DNA of 64,000 bases from Streptomyces sp. ISL-98 (GCF_018614055.1 NZ_JAGGPB010000032.1:1-64000); one strand, 5' to 3'. Positions 44,548-54,991 are shown, numbered from the stretch's first letter. Program-made: numbers and translations. The notes: generated by a model from the letters alone, not told the origin.

Positions 44548-45786
44548 TTACGAACCGACCTTGCGCTTGTTCCATACGTCGAACCCGACCGCGGCCAGCA
44601 GCACCAGACCCTTGATGACCTGCTGGTAGTCGGTGCCGATGCCGACCAGCGACATACCGTTGTTCAGCACGCCCAGGACCAGACCGCCGATGATCGCGCC
44701 GAAGACCGTGCCGACGCCGCCGCTCATCGAGGCACCGCCGATGAACGCGGCCGCGATCGCTTCGAGTTCGAAGTTCATACCGGCCTGCGGCACGCCCGCG
44801 TTCAGCCGGGCCGCGTAGACGACACCGGCCAGGGCGGCGAGTACGCCCATGTTCACGAAGACCAGGAAGGTGACGCGCTTGTCCTTGACGCCGGACAGCT
44901 TCGCCGCCGCCTGGTTGCCGCCCAGCGCGTACACATGCCGGCCGACGACCGCGTTGCGCATCACGAAGCCGAAGCCGATGAGAAGCACCGCGAGCAGCAG
45001 CAGAACCACTGGCACGCCCCGGTAGCTGGCGAGGGTGAGAGTGAAGGCGAAGACGGCCGCGGCCATCGCCACGCACTTGGTCAGGAACAGCGACCGGGGG
45101 AGGACTTCGAGGTCGTAACTCTGCTGCCTGCGGCGGTCCCTGACCTCCTGGACCAGGGCGAAGGCGAGCAGCCCGAGCCCCAGCAGCAGGGTGAGGTTGT
45201 GGTAGTTCGTGTCGGGGCCGAGCGAGGGGAGGTAGCCCGTGGAGATCTTCTGGAAGCCCTCGGGGAACGGGCCGATGGAGCGCGAGCCGAGGAGGATCTG
45301 CGTACCGCCACGGAAGAGCAGCATCCCGGCGAGCGTGACGATGAACGACGGGATGCCGACGTACGCGATCCAGAACCCCTGCCAGGCCCCGGCGACCGCC
45401 CCGATGACCAGGGCCAGGGCCAGTGCGAGCACCCACGGCACGTCCTGTTCGACCATCATCACCGCACACGCGGCGGAGACGAACGCGGCCAGCGAGCCGA
45501 CCGACAGGTCGATGTGGCCGGAGATGATGACGATCATCATGCCGATGCCGAGAACCAGGATGTAGCTGTTCTGGAGCACCAGATTGGTGACGTTGTTCGG
45601 CTGGAGCAGCACGCCGTCGGTCCAGATCGCGAAGAGCGCGACGATCAGCGCGAGGGCGATGAGCATCCCGTACTGGCGCATGTTGCGGCGCATCGCCTCC
45701 AGCAGGAGCGTGCTGACGGCGGAGCCTCGCGGCTCGGCGACGGCCGGCCCCGAAGGCTGCGGCTTGTCGGTGGTGACCGGGCCCAT
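44548..45786 (-). CDS. Sugar ABC transporter permease, GguB/XylH/MmsB type
   Basis: 412 residues. About ten to eleven hydrophobic helices with the class signatures GHIDLSVGSLAAFVSA, AYVGIPSFIVTLAGMLLFRGG, YALGGNQAAAKLSGV and FIGGASMSGGVGTVFGAIIGGLVLGVLNNGMSL. This large permease form with a mid-protein insertion is that of multiple-monosaccharide (xylose/arabinose/galactose) importers. It follows the ATPase gene by 5 bases and precedes the galM remnant. Confidence 0.96.
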   Translation of the reverse strand: MGPVTTDKPQPSGPAVAEPRGSAVSTLLLEAMRRNMRQYGMLIALALIVALFAIWTDGVLLQPNNVTNLVLQNSYILVLGIGMMIVIISGHIDLSVGSLAAFVSAACAVMMVEQDVPWVLALALALVIGAVAGAWQGFWIAYVGIPSFIVTLAGMLLFRGGTQILLGSRSIGPFPEGFQKISTGYLPSLGPDTNYHNLTLLLGLGLLAFALVQEVRDRRRQQSYDLEVLPRSLFLTKCVAMAAAVFAFTLTLASYRGVPVVLLLLAVLLIGFGFVMRNAVVGRHVYALGGNQAAAKLSGVKDKRVTFLVFVNMGVLAALAGVVYAARLNAGVPQAGMNFELEAIAAAFIGGASMSGGVGTVFGAIIGGLVLGVLNNGMSLVGIGTDYQQVIKGLVLLAAVGFDVWNKRKVGS

Positions 45787-45791
45787 CTGTC

Positions 45792-47344
<1,553 letters not shown>

Positions 47345-47345
<1 letters not shown>

Positions 47346-48466
47346 CAGAGGTCGCTCGCCTTGATGTAGCCCGAGTCGACCAGAACGGAGCGGTAGTTGC
47401 TCTTGTCGACGCTGACCGGGTCGAGCAGGAAGGACGGCACGACCTTCTTCTCGTTGTTGTACGTCTTGGTGTCGTTGACCTCGGGCTTCTTGTTGTTCAG
47501 TACGGCGTCCGCCATCTGCACGGTTTGCTTGGCGAGGGCCCGGGTGTCCTTGTAGACGGTCTGGGTCTGCTGCCCCGCGATGATCGACTTCACCGAGGCA
47601 ACCTCGGCGTCCTGCCCCGTCACGACCGGGTAGGGCTTGGCCGAAGTCCCGTAGCCGTCCGACTTGAGCGCGGAAAGGATGCCGATGGAGATCCCGTCGT
47701 ACGGGGAGAGGATCGCGTCCACGTCGTCATTGCCGTACGCCTTGGTGAGCAGGTCGTCCATGCGCTTCTGGGCGGTGCCGCCGTCCCAGCGGAGCGTGGT
47801 GACCTGGTCGAGCTTGGTCTGGCCGCTCCTGACGACCAGCTGCTTCTTGTCGATGTACGGCTTGAGCGTCTTCCACGCGCCCTGGAAGAAGTAGCGGGTG
47901 TTGTTGTCGTCGGGGGACCCGGCAAACAGCTCGATGTTGAACGGCCCCTTCTTGCTGCTTTTGCCGCCGTCCTTCAGGCCGAGCTTTTCGATGATGTACG
48001 TGGCCTGGAGGACGCCGACCTTCTCGTTGTCGAAGGAGGCGTAGTAGCCGACATTCGGGGATCCGAGGATCAGACGGTCGTAACTGATGACCTTGACGTC
48101 CTGGTCGGCGGCCTGCTGGAGGACGTCGCTGAGCGCGCGGCCGTCGATGGCCGCGATCACCAGGACGTCGACGCCCTTGGTGATCATGTTCTCGACCTGT
48201 GAGACCTGCTGGTCGACGTCGTCCTCGCCGTACTGCAGGTCGGTCTTGTAGCCGAGCTTCTCGAACTGCTCGACCATGGTGTTGCCGTCGGCGATCCAGC
48301 GCTCCGAGGACTTGGTCGGCATCGCGATACCGACGGTGGAACTGCCCGCGGACTTCTTCTCCTTGCTGCCGCCCTCACTGCTCTGGCCGCAGGCGGAGAG
48401 GGACAGGGCCAGCGCGGTCGTGGTGACGGCGGCAGCGGTCGCGGCTCGGGATATGCGTCGTCGCAT
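47345..48466 (-). CDS. chvE: Multiple-sugar-binding lipoprotein, ChvE type
   Basis: 373 residues. Signal peptide with a lipobox (LSLSAC, about residue 26) and a periplasmic-binding-protein-1 fold: VGIAMPTKSSERW opening, DQQVSQVENMITKGVDVLVIAAIDG, SYDRLILGSPNVGYYASFDNEKVG and GISIGILSALKSDG. These runs are typical of ChvE/XylF-like proteins that bind xylose, arabinose, galactose or glucose. First of the importer genes; the U32-like gene ends 6 bases before it on the same strand, so they share a transcript. Confidence 0.96.
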
Positions 48467-48472
48467 GACGGA

Positions 48473-49462
48473 TCAGTCCTTCTCGGGGGTGGTGGTGACA
48501 GGGAAGCGGTGCAGCTCGCCGGGCAGCCGGGAGCCGAGCGGGGACATGCCGCCGTCGGCGCCGTGCCGGGCGAGCAGATCGAGTACGAGCCGCCCGCGCC
48601 GCACGCGCTCGCGGACGGCGGCGAGGGCGGTGTCGCGGAGCTGGGCGCCGTACGGGTAGATGCCGGGGGACCGGGAGAGCCCGAACTTGAGATAGAGGGG
48701 AGCGCCGCGACGTATCAGCTCGGCGGCTTCGTACATCCGGATGGAACCGCCGAGGTCGTCGGGTGCCTCGACGTAGAGGTCCATGGGGGCGCGGCTGGTC
48801 CGGCGGATCTCGGAGAGGTGGGTGAGGGTGAGGTCGGAGGGGATGTTGAGGGAGTCGGCGCCGAGACGCTCGTACACGGCGTACGAAGCCGGGTTGACGG
48901 GGCCGATCAGTGCGGACACCTTGAAGGTGGTGTCGGCCGGGAGTACGCCGTGGATGCGGAGGCGGTGCAGGGTCCACAGGACGCCCTCGTCGGCGACGAG
49001 CAGGCACCGTACGCCCAACTCGGTTGCGCGAACGGCGTCTTCGACGCAACCGGCCAGGGCGTCGTGGCCTCGGGCGCGCAGTCCCGCGCCGCCCGAGTCG
49101 GTGCGGGTGGCCGCGCCTATGTCCCAGGTGCCGCGCGGTCCGGTGAAGAGGCAGAGCTCGATGTCGCGTTCCGCGCAGGAGTCCACCATCTCGGTGATCT
49201 CGGCGTCCGTGAGCATCCAGATGCCGCTGCCCTGGCTGATGCGGTGGATCGGGACGTGGAGGCGCGAGCTCTCCTTCAGTACGGCGGCCAGTGCCTCGGG
49301 GCCTTCGACGGAGGGCACTTCGGTGCGCCAGGTGCCGCCGTCGGGGAAGGAGTGGGGGGATGCGTCGGCGGGGTTGTCGTCGGGTGCGGTGTGTCCGATG
49401 CGGGCCAGGGCGGTGGCGCCGGGGCGGCGGAGGAGGCGGTGGTGGGTGGAGGTGGGTGTCAC
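48473..49462 (-). CDS. Peptidase U32-like TIM-barrel protein
   Basis: 329 residues from a GTG at 49462 behind GGGAG; an open frame upstream encodes only low-complexity sequence. The body resembles U32-family proteins: EALAAVLKES strand-helix units, GVRCLLVADEGVLWTLHRLR, the LIGPVNPASYAVYERLGADSLNIPSDLTLTHLSEI segment and MYEAAELIRRGAPLYLKFG. The catalytic role of U32 proteins is mostly RNA or tRNA modification or collagen cleavage, but this divergent member heads a sugar-importer operon and may instead be a carbohydrate-related TIM barrel. An IclR-type element lies 20 bases upstream of its start. Confidence 0.75.
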   Translation of the reverse strand: MTPTSTHHRLLRRPGATALARIGHTAPDDNPADASPHSFPDGGTWRTEVPSVEGPEALAAVLKESSRLHVPIHRISQGSGIWMLTDAEITEMVDSCAERDIELCLFTGPRGTWDIGAATRTDSGGAGLRARGHDALAGCVEDAVRATELGVRCLLVADEGVLWTLHRLRIHGVLPADTTFKVSALIGPVNPASYAVYERLGADSLNIPSDLTLTHLSEIRRTSRAPMDLYVEAPDDLGGSIRMYEAAELIRRGAPLYLKFGLSRSPGIYPYGAQLRDTALAAVRERVRRGRLVLDLLARHGADGGMSPLGSRLPGELHRFPVTTTPEKD

Positions 49463-49775
49463 GTGGCTCCCTGGTTGAGTGGTTCGATATTTCGGACGGG
49501 GTTCGAGTCGGTGGGCGGAGTGGGGTGGGGGTGGGAGGTGCGGGTGGTGGTGCGGTGCGGGTTGCCTGCGGCGCGTTCCCCTGCCCGCACCTTCTCGGCT
49601 GTGACATTTGCGGCGTCGTGGGTGGGGCTCCGCCCCACCCCGCTTCTCAAACTCCCCCAAGGACTTCGTCCAGGGGGACCCCCAGGGGCTGGAGGTATTC
49701 AGCCCCTCCGGGAGGCTGGGGCTTGCCCTCAGTTCGGGAGGGGCGGGTAGGGGTAAAGCCGCCCCCGCCCGCGCC
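49463..49775. promoter_or_regulatory. Intergenic region with sugar-operon operator and three tandem hairpins
   Basis: 313 bases without a gene. Near the U32-like gene it holds the operator at 49482-49506. Further on are three hairpins: a perfect 9-bp stem at 49620-49640; a CCCCC-GGAC/GTCC-GGGGG stem at 49654-49677; and AGGGGCT/AGCCCCT at 49684-49707. The last part looks like the mobile-looking palindromic intergenic repeats of Streptomyces and may terminate the upstream dehydrogenase transcript. Confidence 0.6.
49482..49506. promoter_or_regulatory. IclR-type operator copy 1, upstream of the U32-sugar importer operon
   Basis: GTTCGA-t-ATTTCG-N6-GTTCGA. The same 25-base layout, identical at all 18 defined positions, occurs at 51952-51976 before the dehydratase gene next to iclR. 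Confidence 0.75.
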
Positions 49776-50786
49776 CTACGGCCGCAGCAGCACCTTCCCG
49801 GTCTTCGGGTCGCCACCCCCGACCAACGCCACCGCATCCCCGAACCGCTCCAGCGGAAACTCGTGCGTGATCAGCGGCCCGGGGTCGAGCAGCCCAGCCG
49901 TAAATGCCCGTATCGCGTACGACCAGGCCGCCGACGGCGCCCCGAATACGCTCCGCAGCGTGAGCTGGCTCAGCGACAGGTGTACCGGGTCGATGCCCGT
50001 CGCCCCCGGGGCGAACATCCCCGTGAGGATCACGCGCCCCCCGCGTCGAGCCAGCAGGCACGACGAGGCAGCAGTCGACGGCGCACCCGCCGTCTCGACA
50101 ACGAGGTCGTACCTCCCGCGAGGCGCCTCCTCCGGCGCACACCCCCGCGTCGCCCCGAATGCCAAAGCCAGTTCGGCCCGTTCCGCGCGCGGATCGAAGA
50201 CGGTCAGCTCCGCCGGGCCACCCGCCGCCAGCAACTGCACCGCGAGCAGCCCCAGCGTCCCCGCCCCCACCACCGCGATCCGTTCCCCCGCCTCCGCCCG
50301 CCCCGCCCGCACCGCGGCGGCCACCACCGCTGCCGGCTCCAGCAGCGCGGCGGCCCGCAGGTCGGCGTCGTCGGCGAGGGGATGCAGCAGCCGCGCCGGT
50401 ACGACGACGTGGTCGGCGAAAGCGCCGGGCTGCGTGAACCCCGTCTCCTCGTAACCGGAATCGCACAGTGAGGTCTCACCGCCCCGGCACCGCTCGCACA
50501 CCCCGCAGGCCCGGAACCCCTCCGCGACGGTCTTCCGCCCCACCAGCGCCGCGTCCACGCCGTCCCCCACCGCCTCGACGGTCCCGGACCATTCGTGCCC
50601 GGGGACGACTGGGTAGCGGACGTACGCCGGGTCGCGATGGCCGTCGTACACCTCGCGGTCGCTCATGCAGATCCCGGCTGCGGCGACCCGCACGAGCACC
50701 TCGCCCGGACCCGGGCCGGTCGGCCGTGCGCCCACCTCCAGCCGGTGCGAGCCCGGGGCGTCGATGACGACGCGTCGGCTGCTCAC
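49776..50786 (-). CDS. Zinc-dependent alcohol/sugar dehydrogenase (MDR family)
   Basis: 336 residues from a GTG that overlaps the dehydratase stop (GTGA), with GAGGAAG before it. Catalytic-zinc ligands: Cys in AAGICMSD, His-Glu in GHEWSGTV, and the structural-zinc Cys cluster ACGVCERCRGGETSLC. NAD(P) motif VVGAGTLGLLAVQLLA. This belongs to the sorbitol/threonine/galactitol dehydrogenase branch. With the adjacent lactonase and aldonate dehydratase it fits oxidation of a sugar or of a later hydroxy acid intermediate in a non-phosphorylative pathway. Confidence 0.94.
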   Translation of the reverse strand: MSSRRVVIDAPGSHRLEVGARPTGPGPGEVLVRVAAAGICMSDREVYDGHRDPAYVRYPVVPGHEWSGTVEAVGDGVDAALVGRKTVAEGFRACGVCERCRGGETSLCDSGYEETGFTQPGAFADHVVVPARLLHPLADDADLRAAALLEPAAVVAAAVRAGRAEAGERIAVVGAGTLGLLAVQLLAAGGPAELTVFDPRAERAELALAFGATRGCAPEEAPRGRYDLVVETAGAPSTAASSCLLARRGGRVILTGMFAPGATGIDPVHLSLSQLTLRSVFGAPSAAWSYAIRAFTAGLLDPGPLITHEFPLERFGDAVALVGGGDPKTGKVLLRP

Positions 50787-51931
50787 TTCGGCTTCCTCTG
50801 CTCCCAGCCCTCGGCCCACAGGTCGAACCGGGCCTGTTGCTGGGGGAATTCCGCCGCGGCGGCCACATCCAGCTCGACACCCAGTCCGGGTGCGTGCGAC
50901 ACCTGGAAGTAGCCGTCGACGACCTCGGGAGCGCCCTTCACCACCTTCTTGATCTCCGCGTCCGCGAAGTCGTTGAAGTGCTCCAGGATCTTGAAGTTCG
51001 GGGTGCAGGCGGCCAGTTGGAGACTTGCCGCAGTCAGCACCGAACCGCCGACATTGTGCGGAGCGATCAGCGTGTAGTGCGTCTCGGCTGTCGCTGCGAG
51101 CTTCCGTGCCTCCAGGATTCCGCCGATATGGCCCACGTCGGGCTGGATGATGTCGGCGGCCTGCGACTCGAAGAGCTCGCGGAACTCGATCCGGTCGTGG
51201 ATCCGTTCACCCGTCGCGATCGGGATGTCCACCTTCGCCGCGACCTTCTCCAGGGCCTTGAGGTTCTCCGGCGGGACCGGTTCCTCCAGCCAGGCGGGCT
51301 TGAAGGGGGCCAGCTCCCGGGCGAGCCGTACGGCCGTGGCGGGGGAGAAGCGGCCGTGCATTTCCAGCATCAGCTCGGTGCCCGGGCCGATCGCGTCCCG
51401 TACGGCCTCGACGAGTGACACCGCGTAGTTCGTTCCGGCCTGGTCGAGCTCCAGATGGCCGGTCCCGAACGGGTCGACCTTCAAGGCCCGGTAGCCGCGC
51501 TCCACGACTGCCGCCGCTGCCTTGTGGTACGCCTCCGGAGTGCGCTCCGTGGTGTACCAGCCGTTCGCGTACGCCTTGACCCTGTCGGTGACCCGGCCGC
51601 CGAGGAGCTGCCAGACCGGTACCCCCAGTGCCTTTCCCTTGATGTCCCAGCAGGCCATCTCCACGACCGCGATGCCTGACATCACGATCTCGCCGGCCCG
51701 TCCGAAGTCGCCGTACTTCATGCGCCGTACGAGATCCTCGACCGCGAACGGGTCGGATCCAGCGATGTGATTGGCCTCGGCCTCGCGGAGGTAACCGATG
51801 AGCGCGTCCGTGTGGCCGAGCATCCTGGTCTCGCCGACACCGGTGAGCCCCTCGTCGGTGTGTACCAGGACGTAGGTGAGATTGCGCCAGGGCGTCCCGA
51901 CGACATGTGTGCTGATTCCGGTGATGCGCAA
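50783..51931 (-). CDS. Enolase-superfamily sugar-acid dehydratase (galactonate dehydratase-like)
   Basis: 382 residues from a TTG at 51931 behind GAGGGG, giving the family start MRITGI. Mandelate-racemase-type fold with lid domain (1-125) and barrel. Base Lys in ALKVDPFG, metal ligands Glu in LMLEMHGRF, Glu in WLEEPVP and Glu in TGERI, then Asp in IIQPDVGHIGG and acid/base His in APHNVGG. The LFESQAADIIQPD block is that of galactonate/gluconate-type dehydratases, which form 2-keto-3-deoxy sugar acids. Substrate not assignable. Divergent from iclR with a clear operator between. Confidence 0.93.
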   Translation of the reverse strand: MRITGISTHVVGTPWRNLTYVLVHTDEGLTGVGETRMLGHTDALIGYLREAEANHIAGSDPFAVEDLVRRMKYGDFGRAGEIVMSGIAVVEMACWDIKGKALGVPVWQLLGGRVTDRVKAYANGWYTTERTPEAYHKAAAAVVERGYRALKVDPFGTGHLELDQAGTNYAVSLVEAVRDAIGPGTELMLEMHGRFSPATAVRLARELAPFKPAWLEEPVPPENLKALEKVAAKVDIPIATGERIHDRIEFRELFESQAADIIQPDVGHIGGILEARKLAATAETHYTLIAPHNVGGSVLTAASLQLAACTPNFKILEHFNDFADAEIKKVVKGAPEVVDGYFQVSHAPGLGVELDVAAAAEFPQQQARFDLWAEGWEQRKPK

Positions 51932-51951
51932 GGCAGTTGCCCCTCGGAAGT

Positions 51952-51976
51952 GTTCGAGATTTCGTCACACGTTCGA
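51952..51976. promoter_or_regulatory. IclR-type operator copy 2, upstream of the dehydratase gene
   Basis: GTTCGA-g-ATTTCG-N6-GTTCGA, 21 bases before the dehydratase start and within the divergent iclR promoter region. It contains the inverted repeat ATTTCG-N9-CGAAAT (51959-51979). A degenerate inverted pair (GTTCGCAATACCG at 52067 and CGGAGTATCGAAC at 52089) lies nearer the iclR start and may serve autoregulation. Confidence 0.75.
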
Positions 51977-52122
51977 AATGCTGGCGTGACCGTAATCAGC
52001 CACTCCAGGGGGTGTCAATGGCTGTGTACGCCCATTGCCGGGTGAAGGTGCCTGTGGTTAGCCTGTGTTCGCAATACCGGTCAATGATCGGAGTATCGAA
52101 CGGAAGAGGAAGGTGGCCGACC

Positions 52123-52893
52123 ATGGGGCGACTGGTCCCGGCAGTGACCAGGGCGCTGGACATACTCGAGCTGTTCCTGGAAGGGGACGGCACGCTGTCC
52201 GCGCCCGACATCACCCGCAAACTCCAGCTCCCCCGCACCACCGTGCACGAGCTCATCACCACGCTCGCCGCGCGCTCGTACGTGGTGCCGGTCCCCGACC
52301 AGCCCGGCCGCTTCCGGCTCGGCGTACGGACGTACCAGCTCGGCAGCCGGTACGCCGAGCAGCTCGATCTTGCCGCCGAGGGACAGCAGGTGGCCCGCGA
52401 GGTGGCGGAGACCTGTGACGAGACCGTCCATGTCGCCATCCTCGAAGACGCCGATGTCATCTACATCGCCAAGGTCGATTCCACGCACGCGGTCCGCATG
52501 GTCTCGGCCGCCGGCCGCAGGCTTCCCGCGCACTGCACCTCCGTCGGCAAGATGCTGCTCGCCTCTCTGCCGGAGCCCGAACTCGACGCCCGTATCGCCG
52601 GGCGCGAGTTGGTCGGCATGACACCCAACAGCATCACGGATCCGGGGGAGTTGCTCGACGTGCTTGCCGGGATCCGGGATCGTGGGGTCGCCTTCGAGCA
52701 CCGTGAGTCCAACCCGGACGTGAGCTGCGTGGCAGCCCCGGTGCGGGACCGGTCGGGGCGGGTCGTGGCCGCGCTCTCCATCTCCGTACCGATGATCCGC
52801 TGGAGCGAGGAGCGCGAGACCGAGCTCGCCGAGCTGGCCACCAAGGGGGCGGGTGACCTGTCCCTCCGCCTCGGTCACCGGGGCCAGGGGTGA
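52123..52893 (+). CDS. IclR-family transcriptional regulator of sugar-acid genes
   Basis: 256 residues from the ATG at 52123 with GAGGAAGG before it. Winged helix (about 5-65: LDILELFLEGDGTLSAPDITRKLQLPRTTVHELI) and the IclR effector domain (about 80-250) with SAAGRRLPAHCTSVGKMLLA, AFEHRESNPDVSCVAAPVRDRSGRVVAALSIS. Followed with a 4-base overlap by the SMP-30 lactonase gene. The shared operator before both flanking operons suggests it controls the dehydratase-dehydrogenase unit and the U32-importer operon, with a sugar acid as effector. Confidence 0.95.
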   Translation: MGRLVPAVTRALDILELFLEGDGTLSAPDITRKLQLPRTTVHELITTLAARSYVVPVPDQPGRFRLGVRTYQLGSRYAEQLDLAAEGQQVAREVAETCDETVHVAILEDADVIYIAKVDSTHAVRMVSAAGRRLPAHCTSVGKMLLASLPEPELDARIAGRELVGMTPNSITDPGELLDVLAGIRDRGVAFEHRESNPDVSCVAAPVRDRSGRVVAALSISVPMIRWSEERETELAELATKGAGDLSLRLGHRGQG

Positions 52894-53738
52894 GGCCGGA
52901 AATCGCGGTACGGGAGCGGGCGTCGCTCGGCGAGGGGCCGACGTGGGACCCGGCGGGCAGCCGGCTGATCTGGGTGGACATCCTGTCCGCCCGCATCCAC
53001 ACGTACGACCCGGTGAGCGGCCGCCGTACGGTCATGGCCACCGAACAGCACGTCGGCGCGGCCAAGCCGCGCACCGGCGGCGGGCTCGTGGTCAATCTCC
53101 GCGACGGCATCGGCCTGTACGGACCCGACCTGGCTACTTTCTCCTGGCTGGCGTACGCCCCTGTGCGCGGCCGTCGCGGCAATGACGCGGTGGTCGCTCC
53201 GGACGGGGCGCTGTGGGCGGGCACCATGCGCTACGACGAGGAGCCCGGCGGCGGAAACCTCACCCGGATCGCTCCGGACGGCGCGGTCACCGAGGTATTG
53301 AGCGCTGCCGTCAGCAACGGCACGGGCTGGAGTCCCGACGGGCGTTTCATGTACTACGTCGACAGCCCCACGCGCCGCGTGGACGTCTTCGACTTCGACG
53401 CAGACGGTCAACAGGCCCTCAGCCGACGGTCGTTCGCGGAGATCGAGCAAGGCGCGGGCTTCCCCGACGGGCTGACCGTCGACGCGGACGGCTGCGTCTG
53501 GGTCGCGCTCTGGGGCGGCGGGCAGATCCGCCGCTACACGCCGCAGGGGCAGCTCGACCGGATCGTCGAACTGCCCGTACAGCGCCCGACCGCCTGCGCC
53601 TTCGGCGGCCACGGCCTGCGCGACCTCTACATCACCACGGCCCGCACCGGCCTCACCCGCCCGCACCCGCTCGCAGGCTCCCTGCTGGTCCTCCCGGACG
53701 CGGGCCGGGGCCTTCCCGCCACCCCCTTCGCGGGCTGA
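52890..53738 (+). CDS. SMP-30/gluconolactonase-family sugar lactonase
   Basis: 282 residues from a GTG overlapping the iclR stop (GTGA). Six-bladed propeller with metal-site residues: Glu in SLGEGPTWD, Asn-Asp in GNDAVVAPDGALWAGTM, Asn in VSNGTGWSPDGRFMYYVDS and Asp in FPDGLTVDADGCVWVALW. It hydrolyses aldonolactones to aldonic acids, placing it between the dehydrogenase and dehydratase of the neighbouring operon in an oxidative sugar pathway. Confidence 0.95.
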   Translation: MRPEIAVRERASLGEGPTWDPAGSRLIWVDILSARIHTYDPVSGRRTVMATEQHVGAAKPRTGGGLVVNLRDGIGLYGPDLATFSWLAYAPVRGRRGNDAVVAPDGALWAGTMRYDEEPGGGNLTRIAPDGAVTEVLSAAVSNGTGWSPDGRFMYYVDSPTRRVDVFDFDADGQQALSRRSFAEIEQGAGFPDGLTVDADGCVWVALWGGGQIRRYTPQGQLDRIVELPVQRPTACAFGGHGLRDLYITTARTGLTRPHPLAGSLLVLPDAGRGLPATPFAG

Positions 53739-53771
53739 GGAGGGCTTGAGCCCGCGGCTCCCGCTGCCGGT

Positions 53772-54854
53772 TCAGACCGAGCGGTGGTACTGATCGGGGA
53801 CGTGGACGTCCCCGCCGAACTCCCGCGCCGCCTGCCGCGCCCAGTACGGGTTGCGCAGTAGCTCACGGCCCAGCAGGACCGCGTCCGCCTCGCCATTGGC
53901 CAGGATCTTCTCGGCCTGCCCGGGCTCGGTGATCATGCCGACGGCGGCGACGGGCAGACCGGTCTCGGCCTTGACCCGCGCGGCGAACGGCACCTGGTAG
54001 CCGGGACCCGTCGGGATGCGTACGCCCGACGCGTTGCCGCCGGTGGAGACGTCCAGCAGGTCGACCCCGTGCGCCTTGAGGAGACGGGCGAAGCGGACGG
54101 TGTCGTCCGCCGTCCAGCCGTTCTCGTCGAGCCAGTCGGTGGCCGAGATCCGGAAGAACAGGGGCAGTTCTTCCGGCCACACCGCACGCATCGCGTCGAC
54201 GACCTCGATCGCGAAGCGGGTCCGGTTCTCGAACGAGCCGCCGTACTCGTCGGTGCGGTGGTTGCTGTGCGGGGAGAGGAATTCGCCGATCAGGTAGCCG
54301 TGCGCGCCGTGCACCTCGACGACCTCGAAGCCGGCCTCCAGCGCGCGCCGGGCCCCGTCGGCGAACTGCCCGACGATCTCCTTGATCCGGTCGGCCGACA
54401 GCTCGTCCGGTACGGGGTGGTCCTCGGCGAAGGCGACGGGGCTCGGTCCGACGGGCTGCCAGCCGTTGGCCTCGTCCCGCCCTACCGGCGCCCCGCCCTC
54501 CCAGGGACGGTCGGTCGACGCCTTGCGTCCCGCGTGGGCGATCTGAATGCCCGCGACCGTGCCCTGGCTCTTGAGGAAGCCGGTGATCCGGCGCAGCGCC
54601 TCGACCTGTGTGTCGTTCCAGATGCCCAGGTCGTACGGGCTGATGCGCCCCTCGGGACTCACAGCCGTCGCCTCGACGAGGATCAGGCCGGTGCCGCCGG
54701 CCGCGCGGGCCGCGTAGTGGGCGAAGTGCCAGTCGTTCGCCACGCCCGCGTTCGGCCCGAAGACTTCCGCCGAGTACTGGCACATCGGGGCCATCCAGAC
54801 CCGGTTCGGGACGGTCAGCGAACGCAGGGTGTAGGGCTCGAACAGGCTGCTCAC
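53772..54854 (-). CDS. NADH:flavin oxidoreductase, old yellow enzyme (YqjM-like)
   Basis: 360 residues; start set at the GTG at 54854 (GGAG six bases before), giving SSLFEPYTLRSLTVPNRVWMAPMCQYSA. FMN barrel with Cys in APMCQYSA (the YqjM-type redox Cys), HFAHYAARA, His pair in EVHGAHGYLIGEFLSPHSNHRTDEYGG, and C-terminal GMITEPGQAEKILANGEADAVLLGRELLRNPYW. It reduces activated C=C bonds or nitro-compounds with NAD(P)H. Divergent from an ArsR-type repressor with operator-like repeats between, as in other electrophile- or quinone-responsive pairs. Confidence 0.95.
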   Translation of the reverse strand: MSSLFEPYTLRSLTVPNRVWMAPMCQYSAEVFGPNAGVANDWHFAHYAARAAGGTGLILVEATAVSPEGRISPYDLGIWNDTQVEALRRITGFLKSQGTVAGIQIAHAGRKASTDRPWEGGAPVGRDEANGWQPVGPSPVAFAEDHPVPDELSADRIKEIVGQFADGARRALEAGFEVVEVHGAHGYLIGEFLSPHSNHRTDEYGGSFENRTRFAIEVVDAMRAVWPEELPLFFRISATDWLDENGWTADDTVRFARLLKAHGVDLLDVSTGGNASGVRIPTGPGYQVPFAARVKAETGLPVAAVGMITEPGQAEKILANGEADAVLLGRELLRNPYWARQAAREFGGDVHVPDQYHRSV

Positions 54855-54902
54855 GGCGGACTCCATTCACGACGGTGCCGGGGACGCGTCGTACGATACT
54901 CG

Positions 54903-54930
54903 TCGTAGTACGGTGAATGTCAAACTACGA
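54903..54930. promoter_or_regulatory. Candidate ArsR-type operator in the old-yellow-enzyme promoter
   Basis: A 7-bp inverted repeat TCGTAGT (54903-54909) and ACTACGA (54924-54930) with a 14-base centre. On the minus strand a TTGACA -35 box (54923-54918) lies between the arms, with AGTATC/TATCGT about 17-19 bases further as -10, so binding would block the oxidoreductase promoter. Confidence 0.65.
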
Positions 54931-54991
54931 TGGTTCTCGTACAATGGGCATCCCTGAACGAAGACGAAGACACCAACGAACTGGAGCCGTC

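Noticed and set aside
49463..49837. Upstream extension of the U32-like gene
   Set aside because: Pro/His/Arg-rich translation running through hairpins and the operator; the GTG at 49462 has a proper ribosome site.
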